Assembly (NCBI GenBank): GCA_023140195.1
Contig: JAGLME010000020.1
Coordinates: 1 to 64,000 of the forward strand
Reading direction: 5' to 3'
From: Thermoplasmata archaeon
Lineage (GTDB): Archaea; Thermoplasmatota; Thermoplasmata; RBG-16-68-12; SOIM01
DNA: 64,000 nucleotides
Part shown: positions 46,501 through 54,763 of the stretch, in pieces
Numbering within the stretch: the stretch's first letter is position 1
Layout of the letters: each line of letters begins with the position of its first letter
Made by a program: the position numbers and the translations under genes
Notes under the pieces: model-generated
The model's input: the letters and a program-made list of their open reading frames with translations, nothing else
What the model was told of the DNA's origin: nothing
Databases searched by the model: none

Positions 46501-48418
46501 ATACTGTGTCATAGACCCCTGCTTCAGCCTCGTCCACCACAAGCACCCTTGTTAGCGGATAATTCTCGTCAGGATGGTCGCCGTACCAGTAGACCCCACT
46601 CTTGCTCGTGCCTGTGGGGACGTATTTCAGCGGCCAGGTCATGTCCGTATTGGGTATTCCTGCGACCGTATCGTCCACCCTGGTGTACGTGTGTTTCCAG
46701 AAGCCTTTCTGATTGATGAAGTCCTTTCCGATTATCGTGAATGCCGAAAGCGTCGTGGTGAGGTTGGGGTCCCAGTCAGGATTCAAAAAGGTGGGTATGT
46801 TGGGGTCCGAGTAGACCGTGTCCTGGATATGGCTGATGTTGTAGCCGGTGGTGAAAAGCTCGACCGAGATGTTGGTGGGGTCTCCAAGAACCGACTTGGG
46901 AATGCTGAACTCTACGACGCCTCTGAGGTCCTCGAAGTCCCATCCGCCGTATCCTATCTCTCCGCCAATCTCCTTGCCCTTTATGCTGTACTGGTTCCAA
47001 AGTCCGCTTCCCTGGTCCCAGAGATAGACCCAAGCATCCTCAATGGTGTCATTCTTGGACCAGTTGTCCTTTTCCTCTCCACCCTGGTGGGGGATGTAGA
47101 CCACTACCTCGGGTCTGTGCTCCGGGATCGTGTCTATCAGCGTTTGATTGGTGATGGGATTCCTGTTGACCGGATCATAATCGCCACCATCCGTCCACGG
47201 TGCAGAGTTGGTGGTGTTGATGTACAGACCGAACTTCATGGTCGTCTGGTTCGCCAGGCTGTCAAGCCCAAAGTACCAGTAGTCGGCGTCCTGGGTCACG
47301 TACAGGGAGACGACGTTGTAATCGTTGCCCTCGTGAGCGGGCATCCCCGGTCGGGTGATGATGTCCGCGTTTGAATCGGTCGCCACTAATTCGCTGCCGT
47401 CATCCCAGAAATCGAACCTCCCGTCGATCTTTATCGTGTGGGTGACGTTCCTGTCGTCGGAGGTGGTGTTGGCGTACCATGTGTCCGTCGGATATCTGGT
47501 ATCGATCAGTGTTCTCAATGAGGCCGGGTCAAAGGCGACCGGCCAGCCGTAGTATGGTGAATAGAACTTGTACGTGGCCTCTACCACGTCGCCCTGGGTC
47601 AGAGGAGATGTGAACTGCACCGTCCCGTTCCATATGTTCAGGGAATAGGTGGCACCGCTCATTGGGTTCCCGTTCCTGTACAGTATGTATGAGTTGGGCA
47701 CGATGTCGAAGTTGTGCAATGCCGAGAAGACCTGACCCGAAGTAGCGGAATCGACTATGGTCTCATTCTCCTCCAGGAACAGTGAATCAACCCTCGCCAT
47801 CTTGTCCATCAGGTCCGGATGCGCAAAGTCTATCCCGTCGTCTATGACCGCGATCTCGACCTCGCTGCCCGTGTACCCCTTGGACCAGGCCAGGTCTGCC
47901 TTGTGATTTATGGTCGCGTTCAGGTTGTTGGCAACGATGCCCCTGGACTGCAGTGGCTCGAAGGAAGGCGCGGAGTCCCTGATGGGGCTCTCGAACTCCT
48001 CGATGAAGATGGTGGACGGAAGGGAACCCAGTTTCTCTATCATGTAACCAGGAACGTTCAGTAGTGGGAGGGATATCCCGTCCAGGCTGCTCTTCTCGGT
48101 ACCGATGATGCCGTCGTAGTCCACACCCTCCAATGCGGAAGAGAGCTCGGAGATGTCCTGGGTAGCGATGATTATCGGGATCTTGAACTTGGTGTTCAAC
48201 TTGCCCAGAAGGGACTGGGATACTTTCGGCAGGTCGGTGACCCCATCGCTGTCATACACCCCATCGTTCTCAAAAGGCTGCAATGGCGGATCGTCACTAA
48301 GAGGCTCAGCAATAGGGATCCCGGCCCCATCATCTGCTACCGCTATCGGCACGACCGAAGAAATAACCATCACAAACATCAACAAGCCCACACTGACCTT
48401 CCTAGGCCTCTCCATCAT
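40526..48418 (-). CDS. Giant membrane-anchored subtilisin-like protease with inserted WD40 propeller
   Basis: 2630 residues with a signal peptide. The S8 triad is complete: Asp193 (AVIDDGID), His1091 (MDHGTSVASAIAG) and Ser1303 (GTSLASPGVAG), with the oxyanion Asn in FSAGNNG. Between Asp and His are about 900 residues containing a CBM9-like beta-sandwich and, at about 690-1000, seven or so WD40 blades (VDWSPDGTQIATGS, IWD). The C-terminal half has beta-sandwich repeats, including tandem bacterial-Ig-like domains. It ends with a membrane helix (about 2515-2535), a Glu-rich segment and a short SHOCT-like helix pair (LNKAYSEGKLSKELYELNLKKL). It should degrade or process extracellular proteins at the cell surface. 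Confidence 0.88.
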   Translation of the reverse strand: MMERPRKVSVGLLMFVMVISSVVPIAVADDGAGIPIAEPLSDDPPLQPFENDGVYDSDGVTDLPKVSQSLLGKLNTKFKIPIIIATQDISELSSALEGVDYDGIIGTEKSSLDGISLPLLNVPGYMIEKLGSLPSTIFIEEFESPIRDSAPSFEPLQSRGIVANNLNATINHKADLAWSKGYTGSEVEIAVIDDGIDFAHPDLMDKMARVDSLFLEENETIVDSATSGQVFSALHNFDIVPNSYILYRNGNPMSGATYSLNIWNGTVQFTSPLTQGDVVEATYKFYSPYYGWPVAFDPASLRTLIDTRYPTDTWYANTTSDDRNVTHTIKIDGRFDFWDDGSELVATDSNADIITRPGMPAHEGNDYNVVSLYVTQDADYWYFGLDSLANQTTMKFGLYINTTNSAPWTDGGDYDPVNRNPITNQTLIDTIPEHRPEVVVYIPHQGGEEKDNWSKNDTIEDAWVYLWDQGSGLWNQYSIKGKEIGGEIGYGGWDFEDLRGVVEFSIPKSVLGDPTNISVELFTTGYNISHIQDTVYSDPNIPTFLNPDWDPNLTTTLSAFTIIGKDFINQKGFWKHTYTRVDDTVAGIPNTDMTWPLKYVPTGTSKSGVYWYGDHPDENYPLTRVLVVDEAEAGVYDTVYMDLDHNRDFRNDKPNKRYGKYDSQMNWNPPDWTGNGTIYTDVSYADFYDPAKGVTSVDWSPDGTQIATGSDDHTVVIWDLGPPIAYSKQLHAHYGRVKALDWSPNGTWLAVAYDDLSGNEDFNVAIWDVANEVIVHTLEGHTAGLTDVDWSPTGNRLISSSMDSTVNIWDATTGTLIGTFTDHTGPVYDVHWASDGRIASASEDKTVKMWDSNTSVVSNEYTDADPLTAVSINPVRNYLAYGSSTGWSTIVDLNTGLPDSFLLPHNEFHWIWVMEWSSDGDKLLSTSSSDSWSTSDLTIAVWHWWGPAYWEYGWFRMTGPHNGESVRGGSWSTNATWLVTGGDDQYAQLWKCIGDPLVRVDPKGAPFRGHEEGSLDYLRWNTGDGLPDVSGGMIYYIAQHRYNDVLNELQEITIPYSDVFVNRLGGDIKNYIAENGTLVAIMGNLDADMDHGTSVASAIAGRGRSVYFDATRMDVPSEGQVMGFAPDAKLVAIANIYFSNYYDGWYFAVEGYDGVRDTGDEPQIATNSFGFSNIDYAGFDFKSRFLDWLVNEYANKKVTFTFSAGNNGYGYGTVSTPASSPGVITVGSSTDFFYRHLSGLEEGAHPSYGDVAYESSRGPTMQGEPDPDILANGRMAFGDVALNLVNYRPYDGSQATELWAGTSLASPGVAGMLALAFQAYKETNGYYPDSDTAKSIVMSSGDDINYDVFSQGAGLINADRLTDIASDTDGVQVQPNHWVPGNYQGVRYPSFTKLVYPGQKVDMNETFTVSNHNPVAQKDVEIYDAVYRKTDEVNYSFVTAAEDQGEFQMILGTSRFAVRNPMQPGVYEPGVYDMDEVKLVDINLTNWINCDLLRITMYMNWTTLDDNGDGNPEYSYFLDLYDWTFKPGSTTNVPHTGDYSDLNRMLIVYPDANVFEGRIHNPAQRTHDGLVIGTRPGIQPGRPGAVGETIYISLEFFEKDDWNWLTTDKNSVTLQPIGAGDTDTFTATIDVPLNTSVGTYQGGIYVQTEGGYENETTVVDNNWGPRFVMTERYHVKAATVYVNGAMQTEGVDYTLYADKGVIEFVNPLNNFDTVILNYTYYEVSTIPVVVNVPSDSVAFEFGGIEPGQDDLYANRVNGGFGNGAKSGEWRFYFIDAANQGLFKSGLGSKFLVRVNWDMPRTDIDVLAYGPGGARSPLDPKEVLSPVRYGPYELFRPNGGSEQTANFFTTTGVNEEIVAPIIAGGLNVIALHQVRLNGTLHLENVWGKVASLSVVPEEIKIVTNQLVGQRELQIHSTIPWDGIGSQSAGPSPATREINVHIKQDNIEGDSFIQMLADGDYTKIINVQKTALIFAVNITSLKEWTEKPSPDLDLGVFLDGKGPDNVPDGEATEDEFIAYGADSDAEEQVKLIKPAVFDDPDTPAINEEEVGVPYIIKVLGFTVPGNDATFNIDITLVQGAGFEVEGLRPEGDIWGPLEISDITLKWDLPGNTTDGELLGALYLGPANSPFTVLIAIELVIDRVKPDVTEFALRTIGKELDIETNRTTNHKMPDISCTLRDADRGELDGKTVRAYFDGANVTSVADINLAFTDSGGKYGYYEGTVTYTPPEELKEGVHRFEVYASDIAGNENYGKMDFMVDSTAPNLILEGSAIEATSSPVATVSGWTEPDKTVIIREKTVIADENGYFETELDLVAGENVIDVVAVDFFGITVGKEVVRSNAFSLQKVIIYDTMAPTLSDLKFDKGTLTSSGFATLTGRVEDLIANDTLYDPTTVTVTVNEKPLYVEGDGTFTILLPLMEGMNVHMIEAVDMAGNIATNYRNITLDTVAPGLVVEELPATTEESTITIHGTAEPGNIVTVNGKFVSVASDGSFEEEVSLSEGANLIVVETTDSAGNSRASRLVIEMAIPDYTPWMFVIIGVIVAMMVGLLVGTVLKPKETEEVEIEEMFEEGIPEEVTEEEEERLQEEEALEEEPPAPEDEDPKVAMLNKAYSEGKLSKELYELNLKKLQEK

Positions 48419-48422
48419 GATA

Positions 48423-48485
48423 CCTCCTCCGTTTCCACTGGTTAGAAATAGAGTCTGGTGTGAATTGTTAACCGATATTAATAAG
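48423..48485 (-). promoter_or_regulatory. Promoter and leader of the subtilase gene
   Basis: On the minus strand: TATA ttattaata (48476-48484), then a leader ending aaacggaggaggtatcATG, with Shine-Dalgarno GGAGGAGG at 48423-48430. The AACGGAGG block recurs before the genes starting at 34129 and 51946. Confidence 0.55.
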
Positions 48486-48629
48486 GTTTGCCCCCGGTCT
48501 GGTCATGGCATCCCGCTCTTTCATCACACTTGTTGATTCTCCTGTGCTTCACTAGACGGTCTTTAGGGAAAGTTTAACTACCCCCAGGGATTATTTTGCG
48601 GACAAGGGTTTCCAGGCGAAGGGCTATCG

Positions 48630-49841
48630 ATGGCATTCAGATTGTACTCAACCGAATCCGGTAAGACGGAGGATTTTCAACCGAACTGTCCTGGTGAAGT
48701 GAGGATGTATATCTGCGGACCGACCGTCTACAATGTCATCCACATCGGTCACGCGCGTTCTTACATCACCTTCGACATCTTGCGGAGATGGCTGGAATTC
48801 TCCGGGCATGAGGTCAACCACGTCCAGAACTTCTCTGACGTCGAGGAGAGCATTACCAGGAGGGCCAGGAAACTGGGAATATCACCCGAGGCGACTGCGG
48901 AGAGGTTCATCGAGGAGTTCTTCTTGGACGCCGATGAACTGAATCTGAAACGAGCCCACGCGTATCCTACGTACAGCGGAAGCGTTCCCAAGATGATAGA
49001 CATCATCAAGGACCTCATGGACTCGGGAGTGGCGTACGAGAGTGGCGGAGATGTCTATTTCAGGTCCGACGGCGGTAAGAAGTTCGGGAGACTAAGTCAC
49101 ACGGATCTGCAGGAGTCGGTGGCGGGTGGGTTCGAACTGCCCGAAGGCAGGGAGGACCCGTTTGACTTCGTGCTGTGGAGAAAGCACAGGGAAGGTGAGC
49201 GCTTCTGGGACAGCCCATGGGGGAAGGGAAGGCCGGGATGGCACGTCGGCTGCTATGCCATGTCATCTTCATCCCTGGGTGAGTGCTTCGATGTTCACGG
49301 CGGCGGTCTGGATCTGATATTCCCTCATCACGAGAGCATTCTGCTGGTGTCGGAAGCTCATACCAGGATGCCCGTCTGCAATCATTTCATCCATAACAGC
49401 TTCGTCACGTTGGGCAGAAAGAAGATGTCCAAGTCCTCTGGCAATTTCGTCACCGTTCGGGAACTGACCGACAAGTACGGGGGAGGGGCGGTCCGGTTCT
49501 ATGTACTGAAGCATCACTATCGAGCCATATTGGACTTTGACGGGTCTGGTGTGGAGAAGTCCTCTGAGGAATACAAGGACCTGAAGAGGAAGGTCGAGGG
49601 TTTGAGGTCCACCAGCGGTGGGAATGGGTCACGTTCGGAAGAGATATCAATGAGGATTGAGCAAGCTGAGTCGAGGTTAAGGGAGGCAATGAACGACGAT
49701 CTGCACACGGATAGGGCGCTCGTGGCTCTGTTGGAGTTCGTCAATTGGGCCCATGATGAGGCGGACGGGTTCTCGAAGGAAGATGCTGAGCGTGCACTTC
49801 AAGTGGTCGACCAGTTCGACAAGATTTTGGGTCTTTTCTAG
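48630..49841 (+). CDS. cysS: Cysteinyl-tRNA synthetase (short form)
   Basis: 403 residues. Class I signatures: HIGH (38-41, in VIHIGHARSY), zinc ligands C29 and the WHVGCYAM / GGGLDLIFPHHE region, and KMSKS (KKMSKSSGNF). The DALR/anticodon helical region is present (LREAMNDDLHTDRALVALLEF), but the protein ends at QFDKILGLF, lacking roughly the last 60 residues usual for CysS. It charges tRNA-Cys. It stands about 90 bp before S6e on the same strand. Confidence 0.92.
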   Translation: MAFRLYSTESGKTEDFQPNCPGEVRMYICGPTVYNVIHIGHARSYITFDILRRWLEFSGHEVNHVQNFSDVEESITRRARKLGISPEATAERFIEEFFLDADELNLKRAHAYPTYSGSVPKMIDIIKDLMDSGVAYESGGDVYFRSDGGKKFGRLSHTDLQESVAGGFELPEGREDPFDFVLWRKHREGERFWDSPWGKGRPGWHVGCYAMSSSSLGECFDVHGGGLDLIFPHHESILLVSEAHTRMPVCNHFIHNSFVTLGRKKMSKSSGNFVTVRELTDKYGGGAVRFYVLKHHYRAILDFDGSGVEKSSEEYKDLKRKVEGLRSTSGGNGSRSEEISMRIEQAESRLREAMNDDLHTDRALVALLEFVNWAHDEADGFSKEDAERALQVVDQFDKILGLF

Positions 49842-49929
49842 ATGCTCCAGTTGCCTGTTCAGCATGCATGTTCTTGAAGCCAAACTTTTTAACCGCTCAT
49901 GGTATTAACAGCGCCCACAAGGTGCTGAA

Positions 49930-50325
49930 GTGGTAGATTTCAAGGCAATTATAGCAGATCCCAAGTCCGGGAAATCGCACCCAAAGGACGTCTCGGGCCA
50001 TCACGCTAACTCTCTGATCGGCAAGAAGATCGGGGAGGAGGTGGATGGGATCTTCGTGGACCTTCCCGGTTACAAGCTGATCATAACTGGTGGGAGCGAC
50101 AGAGATGGCGTTCCCATGAGAAAGGACGTTCCAGGCGCCCGGAGAAGGCCCATGCTGGTGACGGCAGGCGTGGGATTCCACCCCCGGGACAAGGGGGTCA
50201 GGAGGAGGCGCAACATGAGGGGGAACACGATCTCACCGGACATCATTCAGATCAACATGAGGATTGTACAACACGGGCCGAAAGCTATCGAGGACAGCTT
50301 GAAAGCCACAGAGGGTGAGAAATGA
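49930..50325 (+). CDS. rps6e: 30S ribosomal protein S6e
   Basis: 131 residues, GTG start. [39 protein letters not shown] and [19 protein letters not shown] are diagnostic of archaeal S6e (eS6). It overlaps aIF2-gamma by 4 nt (ATGA), the S6e-aIF2-gamma gene pair seen in many archaea. Confidence 0.96.
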   Translation: MVDFKAIIADPKSGKSHPKDVSGHHANSLIGKKIGEEVDGIFVDLPGYKLIITGGSDRDGVPMRKDVPGARRRPMLVTAGVGFHPRDKGVRRRRNMRGNTISPDIIQINMRIVQHGPKAIEDSLKATEGEK

Positions 50326-51554
50326 AGGTACCCGAACAACCTACGGTGAATATCGGGATGATCGGGCACGTTGATCATGGCAAGACAACGCTCACCAAAG
50401 CCTTCACCGGAGAATGGACGGACCGCCACTCGGAAGAGCTCAGACGCGGGATCAGCATCAGGCTCGGGTACGCCGACGCCGCTTTCTACAAATGCCCCAA
50501 CTGCAAAGAGCCCAAGTGCTACACGGTGAAGAAGGAGTGTGCCATCTGCGGGGAAGATGTCGAATTCCTCAGGGCGGTCAGTTTCGTTGACGCCCCAGGG
50601 CACGAGACCCTGATGGCCACCATGCTCTCCGGCGCATCACTGATGGACGGGGCTCTGCTTCTGATTGCTGCCAACGAGAAGTGCCCCCAGCCGCAGACCA
50701 AGGAACACTTGATGGGGTTGGAGATCTCCGGGGTTGAGAACGTCATCATAGTACAGAACAAGATAGACATAGTCGCCGAAAAGGCCGTGATGGAGAACTA
50801 CGAGCAGATAAAGGCGTTCGTCAAGGGAACGGTCGCCGAGAAATCCCCCATAATCCCAATTTCCGCACATCATGAAGCGAATCTGGACGTGCTCATAGCC
50901 GAGATCGAGAGGCTGATAAGGCCCGCAGACCTTGATGATTCCAAGCCACTCAGGGGATTCGTCGCCCGTTCTTTTGATGTCAATTCACCCGGAGTCCGCC
51001 TGGAGAAGATGGTCGGAGGTGTCGTCGGAGGTTCCCTTCTGCGGGGCAAGCTGAAGGTGGGGGACGAAATCGAGATATCTCCCGGCAGGGAGGTCGAGGC
51101 TGGAAAGGAGAAGGAATGGGTGAATCTAGGCACCAAGGTCACATCACTGTTCTCAGGTGGCCGCAACAGAACAGACGCCAGACCTGGAGGTCTGATTGCC
51201 ATCGGTACCAAGCTGGACCCCTCATTGGCCAAGTCCGATTCGTTGACTGGTCGTGTGATAGGTGCTCCAGGAACGCTGCCGTCGATCAAGACCAAACTAG
51301 TCGCCGAAGTGCATCTGCTCGAAAGGGTCGTTGGAGCCACAGAGGACCTGGAGGTGGACGAGATTCGGACCAACGAGCCTCTGATGTTGAGCGTTGGGAC
51401 CGCGACGACCGTCGGTGTGGTGAGCAGTGCGAGATCTGACAGCGCCGAGATGATGCTCAAGATACCAGTGAGCGCTGAAAAGGGTCAGAGGATCGCCATC
51501 AGCAGAAGGATAGGCGGCAAGTGGAGATTGATTGGGTACGGGGTTATCCAATAA
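50322..51554 (+). CDS. eif2g: Translation initiation factor aIF2 subunit gamma
   Basis: 410 residues. GTPase motifs: G1 [10 protein letters not shown]3 DAPGHE, G4 NKID; a zinc knuckle (CPNCKEPKC, then CAICG) lies in the effector region, followed by two beta-barrel domains. As the core of the aIF2 heterotrimer it carries Met-tRNAi to the small subunit. Coupled to S6e by an ATGA overlap. Confidence 0.96.
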   Translation: MKVPEQPTVNIGMIGHVDHGKTTLTKAFTGEWTDRHSEELRRGISIRLGYADAAFYKCPNCKEPKCYTVKKECAICGEDVEFLRAVSFVDAPGHETLMATMLSGASLMDGALLLIAANEKCPQPQTKEHLMGLEISGVENVIIVQNKIDIVAEKAVMENYEQIKAFVKGTVAEKSPIIPISAHHEANLDVLIAEIERLIRPADLDDSKPLRGFVARSFDVNSPGVRLEKMVGGVVGGSLLRGKLKVGDEIEISPGREVEAGKEKEWVNLGTKVTSLFSGGRNRTDARPGGLIAIGTKLDPSLAKSDSLTGRVIGAPGTLPSIKTKLVAEVHLLERVVGATEDLEVDEIRTNEPLMLSVGTATTVGVVSSARSDSAEMMLKIPVSAEKGQRIAISRRIGGKWRLIGYGVIQ

Positions 51555-51613
51555 GATGCGTTACAGTGAGCAATAGGCTCCTCAATGGAATCTTTTTCGA
51601 AAAAAGGACTATT

Positions 51614-51655
51614 AGAAAAAAGAAAAAAAAGGGCATATAGGCCCTAACGGGCCTA
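51614..51655 (-). terminator. Hairpin plus poly-T terminator
   Basis: On the minus strand a perfect 7-bp hairpin tagggcc-type (arms 51638-51644 and 51649-51655, loop of 4) overlaps the stop codon of the 97-residue gene. It is followed about 8 bases later by T8, C and T6, an intrinsic-type terminator. Archaea usually rely on T-tracts alone, so the added hairpin is notable. Confidence 0.6.
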
Positions 51656-51946
51656 ATAGCTGGTCCATGCCCTGTACTCGCCCTCGTCGCCTACTCTGTA
51701 GGTTCTGAGGTAGTAGTGCAGGTTGTGTCCCTTCAGGGCACTGGTAAGGGTGCTCTCTATGGCCGAGAAATACTCGTCCCAGTTGTTACCCTTCGTTCCC
51801 CAGTTGTCGCCCCAATAGTACGCGTAGTCGTATCCCCCATAAACGGGCTTCCAGCCGAGCGGCTCGAGAAGCTTTGTGACCTCATGAGGTGAGGGTCCGT
51901 CCGGATACAGGTTGACGCCTAGGTACGTCACAAACTCTTGTGTCAT
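51653..51946 (-). CDS. Aromatic-rich small protein of unknown function, strong expression signals
   Basis: 97 residues, no signal peptide. Very rich in Tyr and Trp (GGYDYAYYWGDNWG; HNLHYYLRTYR). The predicted fold is compact alpha/beta. It has a TATA box, a leader with a 6-bp hairpin, a strong GGAGG Shine-Dalgarno and a hairpin/poly-T terminator, all suggesting an abundant transcript. No family recognised. Confidence 0.7.
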   Translation of the reverse strand: MTQEFVTYLGVNLYPDGPSPHEVTKLLEPLGWKPVYGGYDYAYYWGDNWGTKGNNWDEYFSAIESTLTSALKGHNLHYYLRTYRVGDEGEYRAWTSY

Positions 51947-52025
51947 TTTTTATTCCTCCGTTCTTTGGCAAGTCCCGTCGGACTTACTGATTGGAACGAG
52001 AGACCGCTTGCATCTGCTTAAAAGC
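51947..52025 (-). promoter_or_regulatory. Promoter and leader of the 97-residue gene
   Basis: On the minus strand: TATA gcttttaagc (52016-52025), a leader with hairpin aagtcc-gacg-ggactt (about 51970-51985), then aacggagg ending at 51955 and an A-rich spacer before the ATG at 51946. Confidence 0.5.
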
Positions 52026-52165
52026 GCCACGATACGATTATCCACTCTGATTCTCACTCATGATACTGATAATGAGCTGGACGGAGGATTTATCACGACG
52101 TAATATCGATTGACGAAAACGGACGACAATATGAAATATGCACCAGAACATCAGGGAGGTTCGAT

Positions 52166-53200
52166 ATGAAGATACTGAAACAGGACAGGAAGACAGGGGA
52201 GATCAAGCTCCTGATGCAGACGCCGGACGACCTCTGGCACCTGTACAATCTAGTGGAAGCTGGCGATCTGGTCTTCGCAACTTCCTTCCGGAGGGAAGAG
52301 CGGATAAGGGACAAGCTGAGGCCCGAGAGGATGGGGAAGAAGAGGATGAGGATCGGCCTCCGGGTCGAAAAGGCCGAGTTCCACGAGTTCACTGACAGGC
52401 TGCGTATCCACGGGCTCATCGAACAGGCACCGCAGGACCTCGGAGAGCATCACACCTTCAATCTCAAGGTCAGGGACACTCTGAGCATCATCAAGGAATG
52501 GAAGGACCATCACATGACCCGTCTGAACGACGCTGTCGAGGCGACACACGAACCGGTGATAACCTTTGTTGCCATTGATGACGAGTCGGCACTTCTTGCA
52601 CAGCTTCACCATTACGGCATAGAGGAGATCGCCGAGATACGGTCATCTGGTATGGGGAAGATGTACCCCACAAAGGGAGGACGGGACGCCTACTTCGACG
52701 AGGTTCTGGCGAAGTTGAAGTCCATGGAACTGGGGGATGCCTTGATAGTCCTGGGACCTGGCTTTGAAAAGGAAACGATGACGGATCGGATCAGGGACAA
52801 ACTTCCGGACCTCGCCCCCAAACTGAACATGTTCCCCACCAGCCATTCGGGCATGCTCGGGATCCAAGAGGGACTCAAAGGCGGCATGGCTTCGGAGATA
52901 CTGGAGAAATCGCGTGTGGGAATGGAGACAAAGCTCGTGGAACAGCTTCTTTCGGAGATCTCGAAAGAGGGGAAGTACGCTTACGGCCCGGAAGAGGTCA
53001 AGAACGCAACTGGCCGGGGTGCGGTGGAGACCCTCCTGGTGACCAATGAAATGATAAGGAACAGGGAGATCGAGGCCGTCTTGAAGGACGTTGAGACCGC
53101 TCAGGGCAAGGTGGTCATCGTCAGTTCAGAACACGAGGCAGGACAAAAACTGACTTCTCTCGGGGGACTTGGCGCGCTGCTCAGGTACAAGATCCAGTGA
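52166..53200 (+). CDS. pelA: Pelota, archaeal ribosome rescue factor
   Basis: 344 residues; ATG preceded by GGGAGGT. It has an N-terminal Sm-like domain (MKILKQDRKTGEIKLLMQTPDDLWHLYNLV), a central eRF1-like domain without GGQ, and the C-terminal domain (VVIVSSEHEAGQKLTSLGGLGALLRYKI). It dissociates stalled ribosomes with aEF1A/ABCE1 and has been linked to endonucleolytic mRNA surveillance. It converges on the DUF99 gene. Confidence 0.95.
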   Translation: MKILKQDRKTGEIKLLMQTPDDLWHLYNLVEAGDLVFATSFRREERIRDKLRPERMGKKRMRIGLRVEKAEFHEFTDRLRIHGLIEQAPQDLGEHHTFNLKVRDTLSIIKEWKDHHMTRLNDAVEATHEPVITFVAIDDESALLAQLHHYGIEEIAEIRSSGMGKMYPTKGGRDAYFDEVLAKLKSMELGDALIVLGPGFEKETMTDRIRDKLPDLAPKLNMFPTSHSGMLGIQEGLKGGMASEILEKSRVGMETKLVEQLLSEISKEGKYAYGPEEVKNATGRGAVETLLVTNEMIRNREIEAVLKDVETAQGKVVIVSSEHEAGQKLTSLGGLGALLRYKIQ

Positions 53201-53201
53201 T

Positions 53202-53774
53202 CTAGGCCCTTCCGTGCGATTCCCCGGTCTTCATTGCTGTTGCGATGAGGTGGGCCATTCTGACGGGTTCGGGCAGTGCTCCGAGGACGGTCGATCTGGC
53301 GATTATACCTTTGATGATATCGAGGTCCTCTCCGACGACCTGAACATACAATGGCTTGTGCTCGGTCTCCACTTGGTGTAGTTCTGTCTTGGAGATCAAC
53401 TCGAATCTTCTCTCCCAGTCCTCAAACTTCGCCTTCAGAGCCGTCTTCATTGACTCCAGGTCGGGTTCGTCCCTTGTCACCGTGACCACAGGGGTGCCCA
53501 AATTCGAATGCAGGGTTTCGATGTCGATGATGTTGAATCCCCCCAAAGCGATCCCGTCGATGAATATCGCTGCCAGATTCTCACCGTATCTGGATCCTCC
53601 GATCATCTCCGCAAGGCGGTCGGTCGCATCTGTGCCGTCGACCTCGACCGTCGTCTTGAGGACCCCTTCCAGGTAGTTGGGGAGCCTGACGACCGCACCC
53701 ACGACAACCACCTCTTGTTCGTCAAAACTGAACGCAGAATCGTCTAAGCCCAATACCCTCAGATGAGGTTTCAT
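53202..53774 (-). CDS. DUF99 (UPF0215) family protein
   Basis: 190 residues. HLRVLGLDDSAF at the N-terminus, GGSRYGENLAAIFIDGIALGGFNIID in the centre and PEPVRMAHLIATAM at the end identify the archaeal DUF99 family, structurally related to endonuclease V but of unproven activity. It begins one base after the Pth2 stop, the last gene of a four-gene run. Confidence 0.88.
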   Translation of the reverse strand: MKPHLRVLGLDDSAFSFDEQEVVVVGAVVRLPNYLEGVLKTTVEVDGTDATDRLAEMIGGSRYGENLAAIFIDGIALGGFNIIDIETLHSNLGTPVVTVTRDEPDLESMKTALKAKFEDWERRFELISKTELHQVETEHKPLYVQVVGEDLDIIKGIIARSTVLGALPEPVRMAHLIATAMKTGESHGRA

Positions 53775-53775
53775 C

Positions 53776-54129
53776 CTACCACAGCTTAAGGTTCCCGGTC
53801 ACCTGATCGATGACCGGGTTGGGAGCCGGACCCATGCCCAGACAGGTGGTCGTTCCCGGAGAAAGTTCGGTCAGTCCAGCATCGTCTATCATGGCGGTCG
53901 AGATGTTCAGCTTCCCGGCCTCCCCTTGCAGTTCTTCCAGCATTTCAACGTCGTCCACCTTGACAACTATCTTCTTCTGGCCCTCTTTGTACCACGACCT
54001 GAACCACTTCGCGTTGGACGCCTTGCAGTTCAGGGAAGATATGACGGATGCGTGGGCCACTTGGACGGCCATCTTCCCCTTGGACATTTCAAGGTCACGT
54101 CTAACTGCAACTACCAGTTTGTATTCCAT
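53776..54129 (-). CDS. pth2: Peptidyl-tRNA hydrolase Pth2
   Basis: 117 residues: KLVVAVRRDLEMSKGKMAVQVAHAS at the N-terminus, GQKKIVVKVDD, and the ending DDAGLTEL...TTCLGMGPAP, the full Pth2/PTRH2 signature. It frees tRNA from prematurely released peptidyl-tRNA. Located 9 bp after the membrane protein and 1 nt before DUF99. Confidence 0.95.
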   Translation of the reverse strand: MEYKLVVAVRRDLEMSKGKMAVQVAHASVISSLNCKASNAKWFRSWYKEGQKKIVVKVDDVEMLEELQGEAGKLNISTAMIDDAGLTELSPGTTTCLGMGPAPNPVIDQVTGNLKLW

Positions 54130-54138
54130 ACGATAACC

Positions 54139-54726
54139 TCAGTACAGCTCCGATGCCCTCTTCTCCTCCATGATGCTGAGCTCCTCGTCCACCTTCTCCA
54201 GCTTCTTCTGGAGCTTCACCGCTAGCTTCTCTGACCTCTTTCTCATGTCCCCGGTCTGGCTCCTGGACCTGCGCTCGTAGTCCTTTATCCGCCTTCTGAG
54301 ATTCTCCCTTTCCTCGGACAGCTCCCTGAATGCCATTACCGTCCCTTTCTCCTCCTTCAGGTCCACTATGACGGACTGGGGATCTCTCCTGGGCAACCGC
54401 AACAAAGACCGGTGCACCTTGCCCAGTACGGGATATGCGCCCAGGTACCATCCAGCGATGAAGAGGAATAAGGTCAAGAAGATCATGATCGGCCAGATGA
54501 GCTCAGCCCTGAAGTACCCCTTTCCGGTGTCAGGATCGGTGCCGAAGGCGTTGAGGATGAAGCCCACAAGAATGACGATGACAACGCTCATGACAATTCC
54601 CATGATCAACCTGTAGAGCATGTCGTAGTCCTTGTCCAGCTCGCCCTTCCTCGGGTAGAGAGCGTTCACAAGGAAGAACCCTGGCAAGAAGAACACCGCT
54701 ATCATTACCACGAGGATGTCAATCAT
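54139..54726 (-). CDS. Membrane protein with coiled-coil C-terminus (DUF1616-like N-terminus)
   Basis: 195 residues from the ATG at 54726. Three hydrophobic helices (about 2-20, 42-66 and 82-104; FFLPGFFLVNALYP after the first resembles DUF1616 proteins) are followed by a long charged coiled coil (about 128-190) facing the cytoplasm. In a run with the TrmO-like gene and Pth2. Function unknown. Confidence 0.65.
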   Translation of the reverse strand: MIDILVVMIAVFFLPGFFLVNALYPRKGELDKDYDMLYRLIMGIVMSVVIVILVGFILNAFGTDPDTGKGYFRAELIWPIMIFLTLFLFIAGWYLGAYPVLGKVHRSLLRLPRRDPQSVIVDLKEEKGTVMAFRELSEERENLRRRIKDYERRSRSQTGDMRKRSEKLAVKLQKKLEKVDEELSIMEEKRASELY

Positions 54727-54763
54727 CGGGTGAAAGATTGCTCTTGGATATTTAACATTTAGG

